Assembly: GCA_004835665.1 (NCBI GenBank)
Contig: ML240445.1
Location: 496,001 to 560,000 of the forward strand
Direction: 5' to 3'
Length of the DNA: 64,000 nt
Source: Phoma sp. XZ068
Lineage: Eukaryota > Ascomycota > Dothideomycetes > Pleosporales > Didymellaceae
In this document: piece by piece, positions 33,974 through 44,865 of the stretch
How the letters are laid out: each line of letters opens with the position of its first letter
How positions within the stretch are numbered: the first letter of the stretch is position 1
Position numbers and translations under genes: made by a program
Notes under the pieces: generated by a model
Databases searched by the model: none
What the model saw: only the letters and a program-made list of their open reading frames with translations
Told to the model about the DNA's origin: nothing

Positions 33974-36151
33974 TCACCATTTCTGCTGCTGCAAAATCCT
34001 AGTCCTCCGGGACTTGGCTGCATCTCTCCGTCGCCAGAAACGTGTCAATCCGCGCCAGACTCGCTGGCGCCTGCACCATGTCAGCTAAGACTCTTCACAT
34101 AGACATATATTGAGAGTAGACAGACTTACATCAAGATCAAGATCATGGTCCCAGTAACCGGCGCGCAAAGCCACCAGAAGTACCCCTCACTATTCTTCAG
34201 CGCAGGGAACTCCTCAAAATTCATCCCGAAGTAGCCCGCCAGAAAAGTCATCGGCAGAAACAGGATGGTGACAAAGGTTAGCTGCTTCATGCTTTCGTTC
34301 TGGTAAGCGCCCATTGTGTTGAAAATCAGCGAGATCATGCGGTCTGCAGAGCGACGCATCCGTTCCAGGGACTCTGTTACCGTGATGCAGTGGTCTTCGA
34401 CGTCGCTGAAGTAAGTATGTGCTAGTGTTGTGATTGTGATGGAAGCTGTGGATGGATCTTTCGGTGTGTACGGAGGCGGAGAATTCGCAATGTGGGACGA
34501 TGAGGAATTTTGTGATGATCCGGTTGTGTGCATGAGAGCGTTTGAGTTGTGTTGACGGAGGGCGTTCACGAGACTTGTAATTGGGGCAATTTGTGAGCGG
34601 AGGAGAGAAAGCTCAGAAGTCAGTATGTACCTGTGGATGGTCAGCGGTCTCAATGAAGACTCGTATGCCACCAGATGCTGCCATACACTCTGCAACTAGC
34701 AATCCGAGGCACCTCTTTTGCTTTGCATGCAAGTAGAAGTGTCGATGCATTCGCATCATGGTGGTCTCTTGGTTCAAGTATGCCGTCGCAGAAATCGTGA
34801 TGGTGATGACAAGCACAAAACGTCCGGGAGAACTTACAGCGCTTTCGAATGTGCAATACTCGGATCTGTCAACACATCCAGTTCCAATTCTGCAATACTG
34901 TCTTCATAAGCGGTGGCGATTGGGATGGCAAGGTCGACAATGCCATCGATGATCGCATGCATGACCATACTGGCGTCGCTGCTTTGCCTTAGAACGGTCT
35001 CCGAAGATTCCAGGCGCTTCAGGATGGGCTCTTCGATCACATCCGCAGAATGCTCGAAGAATGACACTAAAGTGTTATTGCTCTGTAGGAACATAGACAC
35101 TTGTTCAACTGAGACCATAAGACCTTTGGGATTGAGCGTGGAGTGTTCTTCCATGTACCGTGTTCGTTCTGGGTCTGCGTCCGTGCGGTAGGCTTGCAAT
35201 GTCTTGACGGCTTGCTGATATTCGGCAGGAACCATCTTCTCCCGATGTGCCGGACTATTCGTGCTGAGGTGTCTGGGACTTGGTGTTCTTGGCGTCCCTA
35301 CATCTGCATTGCTCGTCGACTTGCGAATGAGTCGCTGTAAAGTCAGAAGAACTGTTCGTCCGTCAGCGTGTATTCAGGTCTGAAAACTTAAGCATAACAG
35401 ACGCACCAAAGACGTGCTCTGGATACCAGTCTGCTTTCGTGCGATTCCTCGTGTGTAAGAGGTCTTCAAGGGCAAGCCTGTGCAATTTGTGCTTCTCGCC
35501 TAGCAATCGAACAACGTCCCAGCTGAGCCCGTTAACTTCAAGTAGGAAAATAGAGTTAGCATCTGCTTTAAAGGCAATTCGTATCGACAACTGCTTACCA
35601 TTTATCCATCGACAAGTAACCCAGTCTTCGCGGGGTTTGGCAAGGAAGTCTACAAGTGTCGAATTGCTCAACTCGTACTTCTCGATTCTGTCGACAGAGA
35701 AATCCACGGCGGTAATTTGAGACTGCACGGTCTGGCGCCAATGCGGCCACGCATTCTCATCTTTAATATTAATACCAGGCTCACTCCCAGCTATTGGCTC
35801 ATGAGAAGCTTCAACGCTGATGCGTCTCGCATTTTTTCTGAATAACGTCCGGTCTTTGCCCCTCTGCCTTTGGGCTGATGGCCGGAGCGAAAAAGATTCC
35901 TTTAGAGTAGAGAATTGTGCGGACTTTGAACTTTGAGTTACAAGACTGGATGTCGTCGATACTTTAGCACAAGGGGCATAGCAAAGAAGGTCCCTCGACG
36001 TGAAGATAACGTGTCTCGAGAAACGCGACGCGGCGGACGCTGCAGCATTGCGCAGGTGCGGCACAACGAACATCTCAAATCGCTGTACTTGGCATAACTG
36101 ATCTTTGCATAGTGGGTGAGAGCCAGGTCCCAATGCGAGATGATTAAGCAC
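33974..36151 (-). CDS. CorA-like magnesium (divalent cation) transporter
   Basis: Five exons (35599-36151, 35407-35535, 34838-35351, 34130-34630, 33974-34070) sum to 1794 nt, or 597 aa, and every junction keeps frame. Diagnostic features are the C-terminal pore pair: TM1 with the GMN signature (FLPMTFLAGYFGMNFEEFPA) and TM2 (YFWWLCAPVTGTMILIL). They follow a long charged alpha-helical domain (SMFLQSNNTLVSFFEHSADV, ESLERMRRSADRMISLIFNTMG). The last exon adds a basic tail (MRQRVWRGLTRFWRRRDAAK). The N-terminus is Arg/Ser-rich and could include a targeting signal. A second Met at residue 27 (MFVVPHLRNAAASAASRF) looks like a mitochondrial presequence, so the start and the membrane (plasma or mitochondrial) are undecided. 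Confidence 0.9.
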
Positions 36152-38286
36152 TTCTTATTGATGGACTTAAGCTGTAGCCCAAGTCATGACAGTTGCTGAG
36201 GGATGACAATTCGTCCTCGCGAGAACACGTGGGCACGTGGGGCAAGGGTCTTCAAAATGGAGTACCAGCCATTTCTGCAACTTCACATCAAATTATACAA
36301 AATGAACGCAACGCAATGCAAGCATGGAGTCAGGTCATTGTGCGCATCATTGCCAGGAAGAACATGACAGTGGTCCTCATCCGCGAAGCAACACTTGCTG
36401 TCTTGATGTTGTGAGATGACGCGAAAGCAAAAGGATTCTACTACCTTTCTCGGAGGCCTAAGAAAGCCCTTTCGGAACTGTCCCAACTGCTTTGGTGCTG
36501 AACACATGGGGGTCGGGCAAACCGTTCCTTGGAGAGACAGCACCCTCGCTACAACTTTAGACATCCTCGTTGCACGACAATGGATGCCTAGTCAATGTCG
36601 GAGCCAAACAGAGAACGTCGCCATCGCTTCCAAATATATGTGCGTCTGGACAGGTACAAATTTTTGGCTAAAGAGGTTCAACGAAGTGGCCGAGCTATTT
36701 CCCAGAGAAGAAGAGGGGGTTCCAAACCAAGTAAGCAAAGACCAGCGGCGATGACACACTCTCACCGTTTCTCTTCTAAAGTACTCTTTCCTTCGCGCAC
36801 TTCTCAGCTTCAGCTGACTTTGAACATCAGGTGAATTCGGCAACACCTGGGAACAAAGCCCATGTACCTTAAGTGACGCCATCCCCAGCCTCCAAATACT
36901 TGTCGCGCAATTGTGTCTCGCTGACCATCCGGTTGTGATGGCCTTGAGTAATTGTACACAGTCGGCTTGAACCAGAATACTGCGTGCCTTGCAGATACCC
37001 CTGACGCTCGAAACAAGACCAGCAATAGATGGGTCGCCCAGCGCGAACACAGTCTCATCACAACTGCGCCAATTGACTTGATGCATACTGCCGCCTCACT
37101 TATCTCCCAGCCCAATCTCAGCTTAAAGATGTTTGTTTGCAGTACATGTAAACACAACAAGCCAGGTAGTGCAAGAGGCCATACCAAGAGTATCTATGAT
37201 GTCGAGGTTCTTCTCTGACCAAAGATCTCAAATCCAATATAGTACACCAACGCTAATCCTTGTCAACTTCCAGTGTGTGGTCATCAATATTACTTGTTGC
37301 CAACCTAAGAGGTGAATGCCACGAGCTCAGTTACACATCGCTCCACACAGTGTGCTGAGCCGAGCCGAGACTTAACCTGAAGACCTAGGGATCTTTACAC
37401 ATTTTGTGGCGCATGATATTACACAAGACGTATTCATGTATACTTAGCGTTATGCATTGCCTGTACGCACGGCATATGCCCCCATACGCACACTTTCCCG
37501 TTTCTCGTTCATCACTTGATCTGACCTGCCTGTTCAGTTCAGATCTAACAAGCTGCAATGCCTCCTTGGTAGGGTTTGTTCATTTTATTCCCTCGGAAGT
37601 CTCTGCGACTGTAGACCAGAACCTTGAACTGGCGTAGTCGCACAAAACGGCGCGTTGCTTGGCTATGCGGACTTCAACAGAAATGGAAACTTGTCTTGAC
37701 GCACCAGGGGCTCCACGGTGGATCAGGCGGAGGAGGCTTTTCACAACAAGACCCTTTTGTAAGATGTGCTAGCCTAAAGAGAAGTACCACTTCAACAGAA
37801 CGAAGGACGCAGATGGCAGAAGGCAGAAGCCAACCTCGTACTGCGCGACAACCAGATCTTGTATTTCCATTAAGATATTCTCAAAAGCTAAGCTATCATA
37901 GGCTACTGGGCTCCGCAGACCTACGCAAGGGTTGCGCTGGAGTTTAGGGGGGTTTTCTTTTGCACGAGACTCGTCGTAGGTGGAGAGACGGTACCTCGTA
38001 TGAACAGCTGAGCGTATGCGAACACTGGCTTTGAGAAGCTCTCGTTATGGCATCGCAATGCGAGACGAATAATTTGTGCGACTTCGTAGCCGTATTGTGT
38101 TTTATAACATGCGCCAGGCTTTGACATAGGATAGGCACAGAGAGATCTTGTACTTCGATCAATCGTGTTTCAACACTCGCCAGAGTATATAAGTACCATG
38201 AGAAGCATCGAGTCATTATCCATCACGCAGTCATTCACAAAGGAGATCATTCACTTACAAGCAATTCTATAGTCTCAATCGCCATC
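36152..38286. other. 2.1-kb spacer
   Basis: No supported gene. The minus-strand frame at 36592-37086 (164 codons) has a weak RNase-H-like feel but no catalytic pattern. The last 110 bases are the promoter and 5' UTR of the secreted-protein gene, with its TATA box listed separately. Confidence 0.4.
38186..38193 (+). promoter_or_regulatory. TATA box of the secreted-protein gene
   Basis: TATATAAG lies 94 bp before the ATG at 38287. It is followed by a CA-rich 5' leader and an ATCATGG start context. A strong TATA box suggests inducible or high-level expression. Confidence 0.65.
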
Positions 38287-39096
38287 ATGGTTCGCTCTTA
38301 CCTTCTTGCCCTGGTCCTTGCCGCGATGTCTACATTCGTAGCAGCTGCCCCTGCTCCGGATAACACGCCTCAGGACCCCGCCGATTTGACCTTTACTACT
38401 TGGATCGATCAAATTGTATCAAACCCAAAGGCAGTACATCCTAGCAGTCAAGAGTTCTATGAGGCCAAAGTTAATGCCAAATCTGCTGAGATTGGCTCTC
38501 GCTCACTTACCAAACGTTCAACATGTGACATCTGGTACGACTCGGCTAACGTACGTTGGTAATGGCATAATCAGCAGTAGAATCCACTGATACATGGTTC
38601 TCACAGGCTAAAGAAGCTGCGGGTCTTACTTATTATCTTGCTACGGTGGGCACTAGCTGCGATATCACTGGTACGCAACAGATTGAATAGACTGGCTTCA
38701 GGACACACACTAATTTCTACATCTAGGCGGTGATACTCAGGTAATAGTGGCTGGTACAAAGCACATGAAAGAAAATTGCTGACCTCACATCTTTAATCTT
38801 GTAGTCATCTGCCGTGATGGCTCGTTCACTCAATGCAGAAATTCGTGGTAGCAAGGTGAACAAGACCGGCCCGGCCACAGGTGTCGCTTGGTGAGTGAGC
38901 CCACACGTCTTTCATGCTGTAAATCTTAGAATCAACTTACGCTTCTCTTAGTTTGGAAATTGCTCGGACGGTAGCTAGGATATTCGACAACTGCTGGGAG
39001 CGTGGCGGCACGGTCAAAGGAAGTGATACCGTCGATGCCAACCCTTCAATGGAAGTGAGCGTCTTGAAACCCTACAACTTTGGTTTCCCATACTAG
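38287..39096 (+). CDS. Small secreted protein with Kex2-type pro-region and four cysteines
   Basis: Five exons (38287-38550, 38607-38670, 38727-38740, 38805-38890, 38952-39096) total 573 nt, or 190 aa. Exon 3 is a 14-nt microexon. A cleavable signal peptide (about residues 1-21, MVRSYLLALVLAAMSTFVAA) is followed by an acidic pro-region ending in a dibasic KR at 76-77, a Kex2-type site. That leaves a mature part of about 113 aa with four Cys (80, 106, 142, 156), enough for two disulfides, and one N-glycosylation sequon (NKT, 132-134). I recognise no named family. The layout (signal, pro-region, Kex2 site, paired Cys) is shared by many fungal effectors and other secreted small proteins, so the role is open. 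Reading only the first exon onward without splicing would stop at 38562. Confidence 0.85.
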
Positions 39097-40305
39097 ACTC
39101 GATCGGACGGCCAATTGGTTTGAAGGACAACACCGTTTGTCTAGTTCATTGGGTTTCAGGGATAATTGTTGATGTTGCGCTTGATTGTGCGCGTCCGTTC
39201 CTTTCGTCCATCTTGTTCATTCACTTGCTCGCGCGACAACCTTCGCGTTACCTGTTTATGGGGAGTTATTCCTTCCAATACTAAAATTTCTGCCACTACG
39301 AGTCCCTTGGAAATAGTTATACGTTTGTGGTGATGGCGTCTTTATCGAAGTGAGTTTCCAGAGCCGCACTTGTCTCTTCTAACTTACTTTACAACCTCTC
39401 ACACTTGGCCCAATACCCCTGCAAGGCAACTATGTTGATACTTGACTTGTGAATCAATTATTGACCGTTATAAAATGAGAAAGGAGCTTAATGCTATAAA
39501 GACTTTTCCTAGGAATCGCGCTGGTAGAAGGGTCGTTTGACGGTTGCCGAGGTTCTGACTTTTGTCCACAGTTCCCCTGCAAGTGAGGGACACAATTCTT
39601 AATGATCATGCGCGAGGTCGACTCGGAAATAATTGTTGTAGAAGAATCATTCGAGAGTCGTCAAGACAGAACTGTCTAGGAACTTGGCCCGCTGAATATG
39701 TCATGCACGGCATACATCTGGAATAGAATGCGCGTTGAAGGAGATAGATGAATCGCATAAACGTAACGAAATGAAAGTATCTTTTCAAAATTGTGCTCTA
39801 GCTTTGTTGAATTTATGTTTAGCGTATTTCTAATTACTTTGTGTCAAACCCGATGAATGCGAAATCATATGCACCATTGTGCATTATCATAGTAGGCTCT
39901 GCCACCCACACTGGCACGACTAGTTCTCTCTCTCATGTTCAACACTCACAGAACCATCAGCATCCGCATAAAGTGTGCATGGCCATTGGGTGTTCTCGGT
40001 GACCTCTGCAGGTGCGGCTGACGCTGGGATGATATGGTGTTACCATCCACCGTAACACCAGCCTCTCAAGATAGTATATTGATGCCCAAACTATCCGGTG
40101 GCTTCGACGAAAGTCATGTCGTGTTCTTTATAAACTTCAGAGAAAGAATACGGTGACCGGTACGTGTGGCCAACGAAGGGCGGCATCGAACACGTAGTGA
40201 TACAAAGAGCATTGTCATTGTACACTGATGCTTCGCTTGCCCTTGATGTTTGGTCGACATCGGGTTAGAGTGTTGGTGATATTACAAATGAACAAGGCAG
40301 GTTGC
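39097..40305. other. 1.2-kb spacer, nothing recognised
   Basis: This is convergent space between the secreted-protein gene (+) and the second Zn2Cys6 gene (-). No frame longer than about 60 codons and no domain are seen. Confidence 0.5.
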
Positions 40306-42188
40306 TCAAATCACGTCCATGTGCATCTCATCAGGTTTGCCTTGAAGCCTGTCTTGCCTGATACCGAAGGCGTTCCAGAGATTGACTCCAACAATGTGTG
40401 CAGGCCACTCGATCAAATGCCAGTTCTCGATCCCAATCGCCATAGCGATGGCAGTAACAAAGTCAGCACCCAGACCCTCAAGCCACCAGACATTGCGCAC
40501 TCGACCGGGCAGTACAGCGTAGTGTGCAAGGATGACTAGTGCATCACGATCTTTGCTCTCAAGGAGTTGGATGAACTCGCGCGAGATTCGTGTTGACCAC
40601 ACAAAGATCGCGCCGCGGTCAGTGAGCACGCCAGTAGTAGTGTCGTCAATTGCGAAGGGAACCGCTGTCATTGGAGGAAAGACACCGGGAAGCGTGAGCT
40701 GCGATACTAATGCGTAGGTCTCGCGCAAAAAGGAGAGTGCTTCGTTCAGATGACGTGTTTGCGGTTCCCAAGCCCTGTCTGTGCCCATCCACAGTTGATC
40801 GATGTCTTGTAATCGCTGGTCTTCTTCCTCTGCACGAGGAGTAGCTGGGGTTGGTCGCCGCGGCCACCACTTGCGTGCCGCGACGGGATGCATTGCTCCA
40901 TTAACGACGTGGTCCCAGCCACTCATCAGTACGGCGAGAGGACCACGAAGGCCCCAGATTGTCCGAAGAATACAAGACATCATCTTGTCAACAACTCCAG
41001 GGGGAGGTAGGAGAGTGCCATACGGAATCGTTTCGCGCAACGCTTCTATATCCAGTGATGATGTGCGGAACAAGTAGACGGCTGTGAGCGTCGAGCTAGC
41101 AAAAAGTGCTGCCGCGTTCGATGCCGTGATATTCTCCAGCTGAGAGCGATATTTCACCAAAGCTTTGTTCATCCTTGATGCTGCTACGGCATTCATGTTC
41201 GTTTTCCGTGTTTTATCGTCGTGGAGTCGTCCTAAATGGAGCGAGGCGACTGAAAGCACACAATTGACCAAAAAGTCGTGCGCATGAGCCATCTCGGGCA
41301 CACATGACTGCCACGCTGCCTTAGCAGGATCGTCAGTGGCTAAAGTAAGACTTGTTGTGTATTCATAGTGATACAAAACATCCTGGAGTGATGGAGGTAA
41401 CGGCTCTCTGATGCCTTTCCAAACATCGTTCAGGCGAAGGTACGGTGGGATAGAACTCTCCCATATCTGCAGTTCAGGATAGTATGGTACTGGAGGTCTT
41501 GGACTGGGCGGCTCTCGACAGTTGAAGCCCTGCTCTGGAGGAATGTCGCGTTGTAGCGGTGTCGGGTAACGAACCAACTGACTACCAGCTGGTGGTGATG
41601 TATCCGGAGAGGTCTTCGCTGGATTGGTAACTTCGCTATCAGTAGAAGCTGAGTCTGATGGTGAGAGCGCATGTAGGCTGGAAGCTTCAGAATGCGGTGA
41701 TATGGACGTCGCTGGTCCTCTGGACGATGTAGGTCCCGCAAGTCGTGACGAGGGGACTAACTGAAGAAAGCTGCATGTTTCGCCCTTTTTGTCGCAGTTT
41801 GCACAGGTTGGGTGTTTGGCGTCACACTATACACAATGTCAGTATTGAATGCTTGTGCAGGCGCTCATTGCGAAGCGTCATGGTTCTAAGACTGAATGCC
41901 AACAAGGGTCTAGCCTCTCGGTAGGCTTATGGGAGGGACAGAAATGGACACAGCTGCTATCCTGGGCACCGCAACCTTTCCCTCTTAACGAATGACATGT
42001 CTTTCGCTACGAGAACGCACAGTGGGCAGGTCACATTAGAACGTGGGTTGAACGCAAGCTCATTGTGTCATCTGTGTCTGCCAAGTGATGCAGAATAGTC
42101 TTGGGGAATATCAAAATACCTTTATGCGTCTCCGCTTGCACTGATGACATCCCAGCCTCGTCTTGTTGTGCGTTCTTCTTGTCGGCAT
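40306..42188 (-). CDS. Zn2Cys6 transcription factor, Upc2-like layout
   Basis: Two exons, 42120-42188 and 40306-41826, give 529 aa. Exon 1 encodes only 23 residues ending in GCHQCKRRRIK. A 293-nt intron follows and exon 2 opens with CDAKHPTCANCDKKGETCSF, completing the zinc cluster (Cys at about 14, 17, 24, 31, 34, 41). A Ser/Pro-rich linker with TSPDTSPPAGS follows, then an alpha-helical fungal regulator domain starting near YYPELQIWESS and including HDFLVNCVLSVASLHLGRLH, a signature of the Upc2/sterol-regulator-like group. The C-terminus is WNAFGIRQDRLQGKPDEMHM. Without the intron the zinc cluster is cut in half. Sterol control is not established; many proteins with this layout regulate other processes. 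Confidence 0.9.
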
Positions 42189-43281
42189 TGCTGGGTCAGA
42201 TGCCGCTAGTTGATACGGTTTACGGCGTGCGGATCCACTTTGGACGGAATGCAGCGCATGGAGCTGGGTGACAAGCAATCCGCTTGCGTACTTATGCGAC
42301 TTCGAGGATCGATCAAATTGTAAGAAGAGATGTACGCGAAGCGCGTTGAAAGTCTGAGTTTCGTGGGTGCAAGGCAGGCAGCTGCAACCAACCTTTTCCA
42401 CGACTCCTGTGATGTATCGGCACAGCCGGCACCGTACACAGAGCGTTATGATTGGCTAATCTTGCAATGGTCTCGCATCATCTTGAGGCGAAGCAAACTT
42501 GAGACCTCGTTTATCATTATTCAAACTCTAGCCTACGGATCGTCTGTCAGATATAATGTCTTTGTGAGGCCCTAGCCAGGCACTTGAAGTGCAGTTGTTT
42601 TCCTCAGGACGTTGTCTTAGTCAGCGCTTAGTCAGACTCCGCATTCCTCGCCCAGCACGCAACCTCTCCAAGCTCCAGACTCCACTCATCTCAGAGATCT
42701 CCCTCCGACACCTAGGTAGGCCTATATGCTACGGGCCGCCAAATGACGCACTGACAGTTGCGTACGTATCTCCTACCTGGAACCAAGGTTAGATCTGTAA
42801 GCCAAAACGGATCGCGGATCTACTGTGGGTCAACGCTTCGTTCTGGGCGAATGAATGAAGTTTCTGTCCGGCCTTGGCGCACTGGCGCTGCATAGCCTCA
42901 GCCGAACCCATCGACCGTAAAGCGTATACAACGTTCGTTCAATGGCTTCGAAATGGATGTCAACAGAGAAGAACTTTTTGAGAAAAGATGCTGCGCCCCT
43001 GTTTTGTCGTCACAATCATACTGCACTGAAAATGATATGTATATAGGAAGTCACGATCCCTCAATTGAACCCTCCTCATCCGTGCCTTCCAACTTGACCC
43101 GATTACTTCTTTACATTTTCCCAGCGCCTTTTTTCTGTCCTATCTTGCGGCAAATCACGTCCTCACCACAAGGTCAAGCGCATCTGGCATTCCAGCAAGA
43201 TCATACATCTCCTTCAAGGCACCACAAGCCTCCAACGACACCACCTTTTCACAAACACAACTTCTCCACATCACCAGGAAC
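42189..43281. promoter_or_regulatory. Divergent intergenic region Zn2Cys6/RTA1
   Basis: 1.1 kb separates the divergent Zn2Cys6 and RTA1 start codons. A TATATAGG-type element near 43030 is a possible RTA1 core promoter. The last 200 bases are pyrimidine-rich. Because the neighbouring regulator has an Upc2-like layout and RTA1 proteins respond to sterol stress in yeasts, shared regulation is conceivable, but I see no proof. Confidence 0.4.
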
Positions 43282-44154
43282 ATGGCCGACCATAACGACG
43301 GCGACTCGTTCGTCCTCTATCGCTACAAGCCCTCTCTCGCCGCAGCCGCCGTGTTCACCGTCCTCTTCGCACTCACGACCGGCTTCCACATGTTCCAAAC
43401 TTTCAGAAAGCGCTCTTGGTTCATGACACCGTTCATCATCGGTGGTCTCTTTGAGTTCATCGGATACATAGGCCGCATCCTATCCGCAAACGATCAATAC
43501 GCGCTCTCACCATATATCATGCAGACCCTCCTCTTGCTCCTTGGACCCGCACTATATGCAGCATCCATCTACATGATCCTCGGCCGTCTCATTCTGCTCA
43601 CAGGCGGCGAGAGATACTCTCTCGTGCGCCGCACATGGCTTACAAAGATCTTCGTCGGCGGCGACGTGATCTCGTTTATGATGCAAGGCGCCGGCGGCGG
43701 CATCATGTCCAGCGGTGCATCAGGCATGAAGTCAGGTGAGAGGATCATCATCGGCGGTCTGTTTGTGCAGATTCTCTTCTTCGGACTGTTCTTCGTCACT
43801 GCGATTATGTTCCAGATTCGCGGCAAGGACTACCTCGCTACTCTTGGCAGTAACATTCCCTGGAAGAAGCACCTGTTTTCTCTCTATGCGACGTCTATTC
43901 TGATCCTGGTCCGATCGCTCTTTAGGGTTATCGAGTACATTCAGGGTAATGCTGGGTACTTGCTTCGACATGAAGTATTCCTCTATGTCTTCGACGCGGT
44001 ACTCATGTTCGCTGTCATGGTCATTTTGAATGTCAGTCATCCCGGCGACATTGCGCTGCTGCTCAAGGGCCAGATGAAGGAAGCGCCGCAGGAATTTGAG
44101 GTGTTGAACGACGACTCAGCGGAGCGCGGAGTTGCTAGCAAGGGCGGTCGTTAA
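43282..44154 (+). CDS. RTA1-family seven-transmembrane protein
   Basis: A single exon encodes 290 aa with seven hydrophobic spans. The family hallmarks are present: GFHMFQTFRKRSWFMTPFIIGG, FEFIGYIGRI, SPYIMQTLLLLLGPALYAAS, FVGGDVISFMMQGAGGGIMS and FRVIEYIQGNAGYLLRHEVF. This is the fungal RTA1/RTM1/RSB1 lipid-translocating-exporter-like family. Members act at the plasma membrane in resistance to aminocholesterols or toxic compounds, or in sphingoid-base release. The exact substrate is unknown. The start MADHNDGDSFVLYRYKPS is typical of the family. A C-terminal polar tail (LNDDSAERGVASKGGR) faces the cytosol by analogy. Confidence 0.95.
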   Translation: MADHNDGDSFVLYRYKPSLAAAAVFTVLFALTTGFHMFQTFRKRSWFMTPFIIGGLFEFIGYIGRILSANDQYALSPYIMQTLLLLLGPALYAASIYMILGRLILLTGGERYSLVRRTWLTKIFVGGDVISFMMQGAGGGIMSSGASGMKSGERIIIGGLFVQILFFGLFFVTAIMFQIRGKDYLATLGSNIPWKKHLFSLYATSILILVRSLFRVIEYIQGNAGYLLRHEVFLYVFDAVLMFAVMVILNVSHPGDIALLLKGQMKEAPQEFEVLNDDSAERGVASKGGR

Positions 44155-44865
44155 AAACATTTTTCTTATAATATTCTGGCATTTCGATTCCTTCAAGGCC
44201 GTGTTGTAGCGTAACGAGATATCTGTATTCTCTTTTGGTGGCATTTTCACTCCTTCACGGTCCTGTTTGGCGTCCAGGGGTTCTCGGTTCTAAGCCACAG
44301 CCTGTAGATATGCATACGACTCTCCCGAGTTATGTTTTAGATGAAGGTTTTAGATAGTCAAATACTGTCGTTTCCAGCTAATACCCAACCTTGAGAGTGC
44401 GCGCCCAAATCTGAGCGCTGTGCAGACTGAATAAGCAAATTCCAGGATCTAGTCCGCTTAGTTTGCTGCCTACGCAAGGATGAGGAACGTGCCCCATCGT
44501 CCTGCATGTGAATACTGCTCAGCCACCATGCAAGCAAGCGCATACCATAAGCGGAAGGCTTAAACGGGTCGCTTGCTCTTGTCGTGGATTGCCAGAAACT
44601 GGCTGATCCATGCAGGGCTCATTATCACGATTCGCAAAGCGTACGAGGCGTATTCCTGCTTCGTGAAGGACGAGGCCTGGAAGCTCAGTGACAAAGTCGA
44701 TTCTGATCGGTATATTGGAAAGAGGGGTATCATGCGATATGCTGTACTCAACTGCAAAGCGGGCGGCAAGTGGAGAGCCTGGTCCTAGAACAAGGTAGCG
44801 AAAAATACGAAAGCGATCGCGAACCGTCCACATGAAAGAGGCATCGCAATAAAGAAAGGCTCTCC
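44155..44865. other. Convergent 3' spacer RTA1/ORC1
   Basis: 711 bp lie between the 3' ends of RTA1 (+) and ORC1 (-). The frame at 44519-44869 (-) has no recognisable content. The TTTTCTTATAATATT stretch right after the RTA1 stop is a plausible polyadenylation region. Confidence 0.45.

Noticed and set aside
36592..37086. Possible RNase-H-like retroelement fragment
   Set aside because: The resemblance is limited to a short stretch (ARSILVQADCVQLLKAI) without the catalytic acidic set. No reverse transcriptase remnants are nearby.
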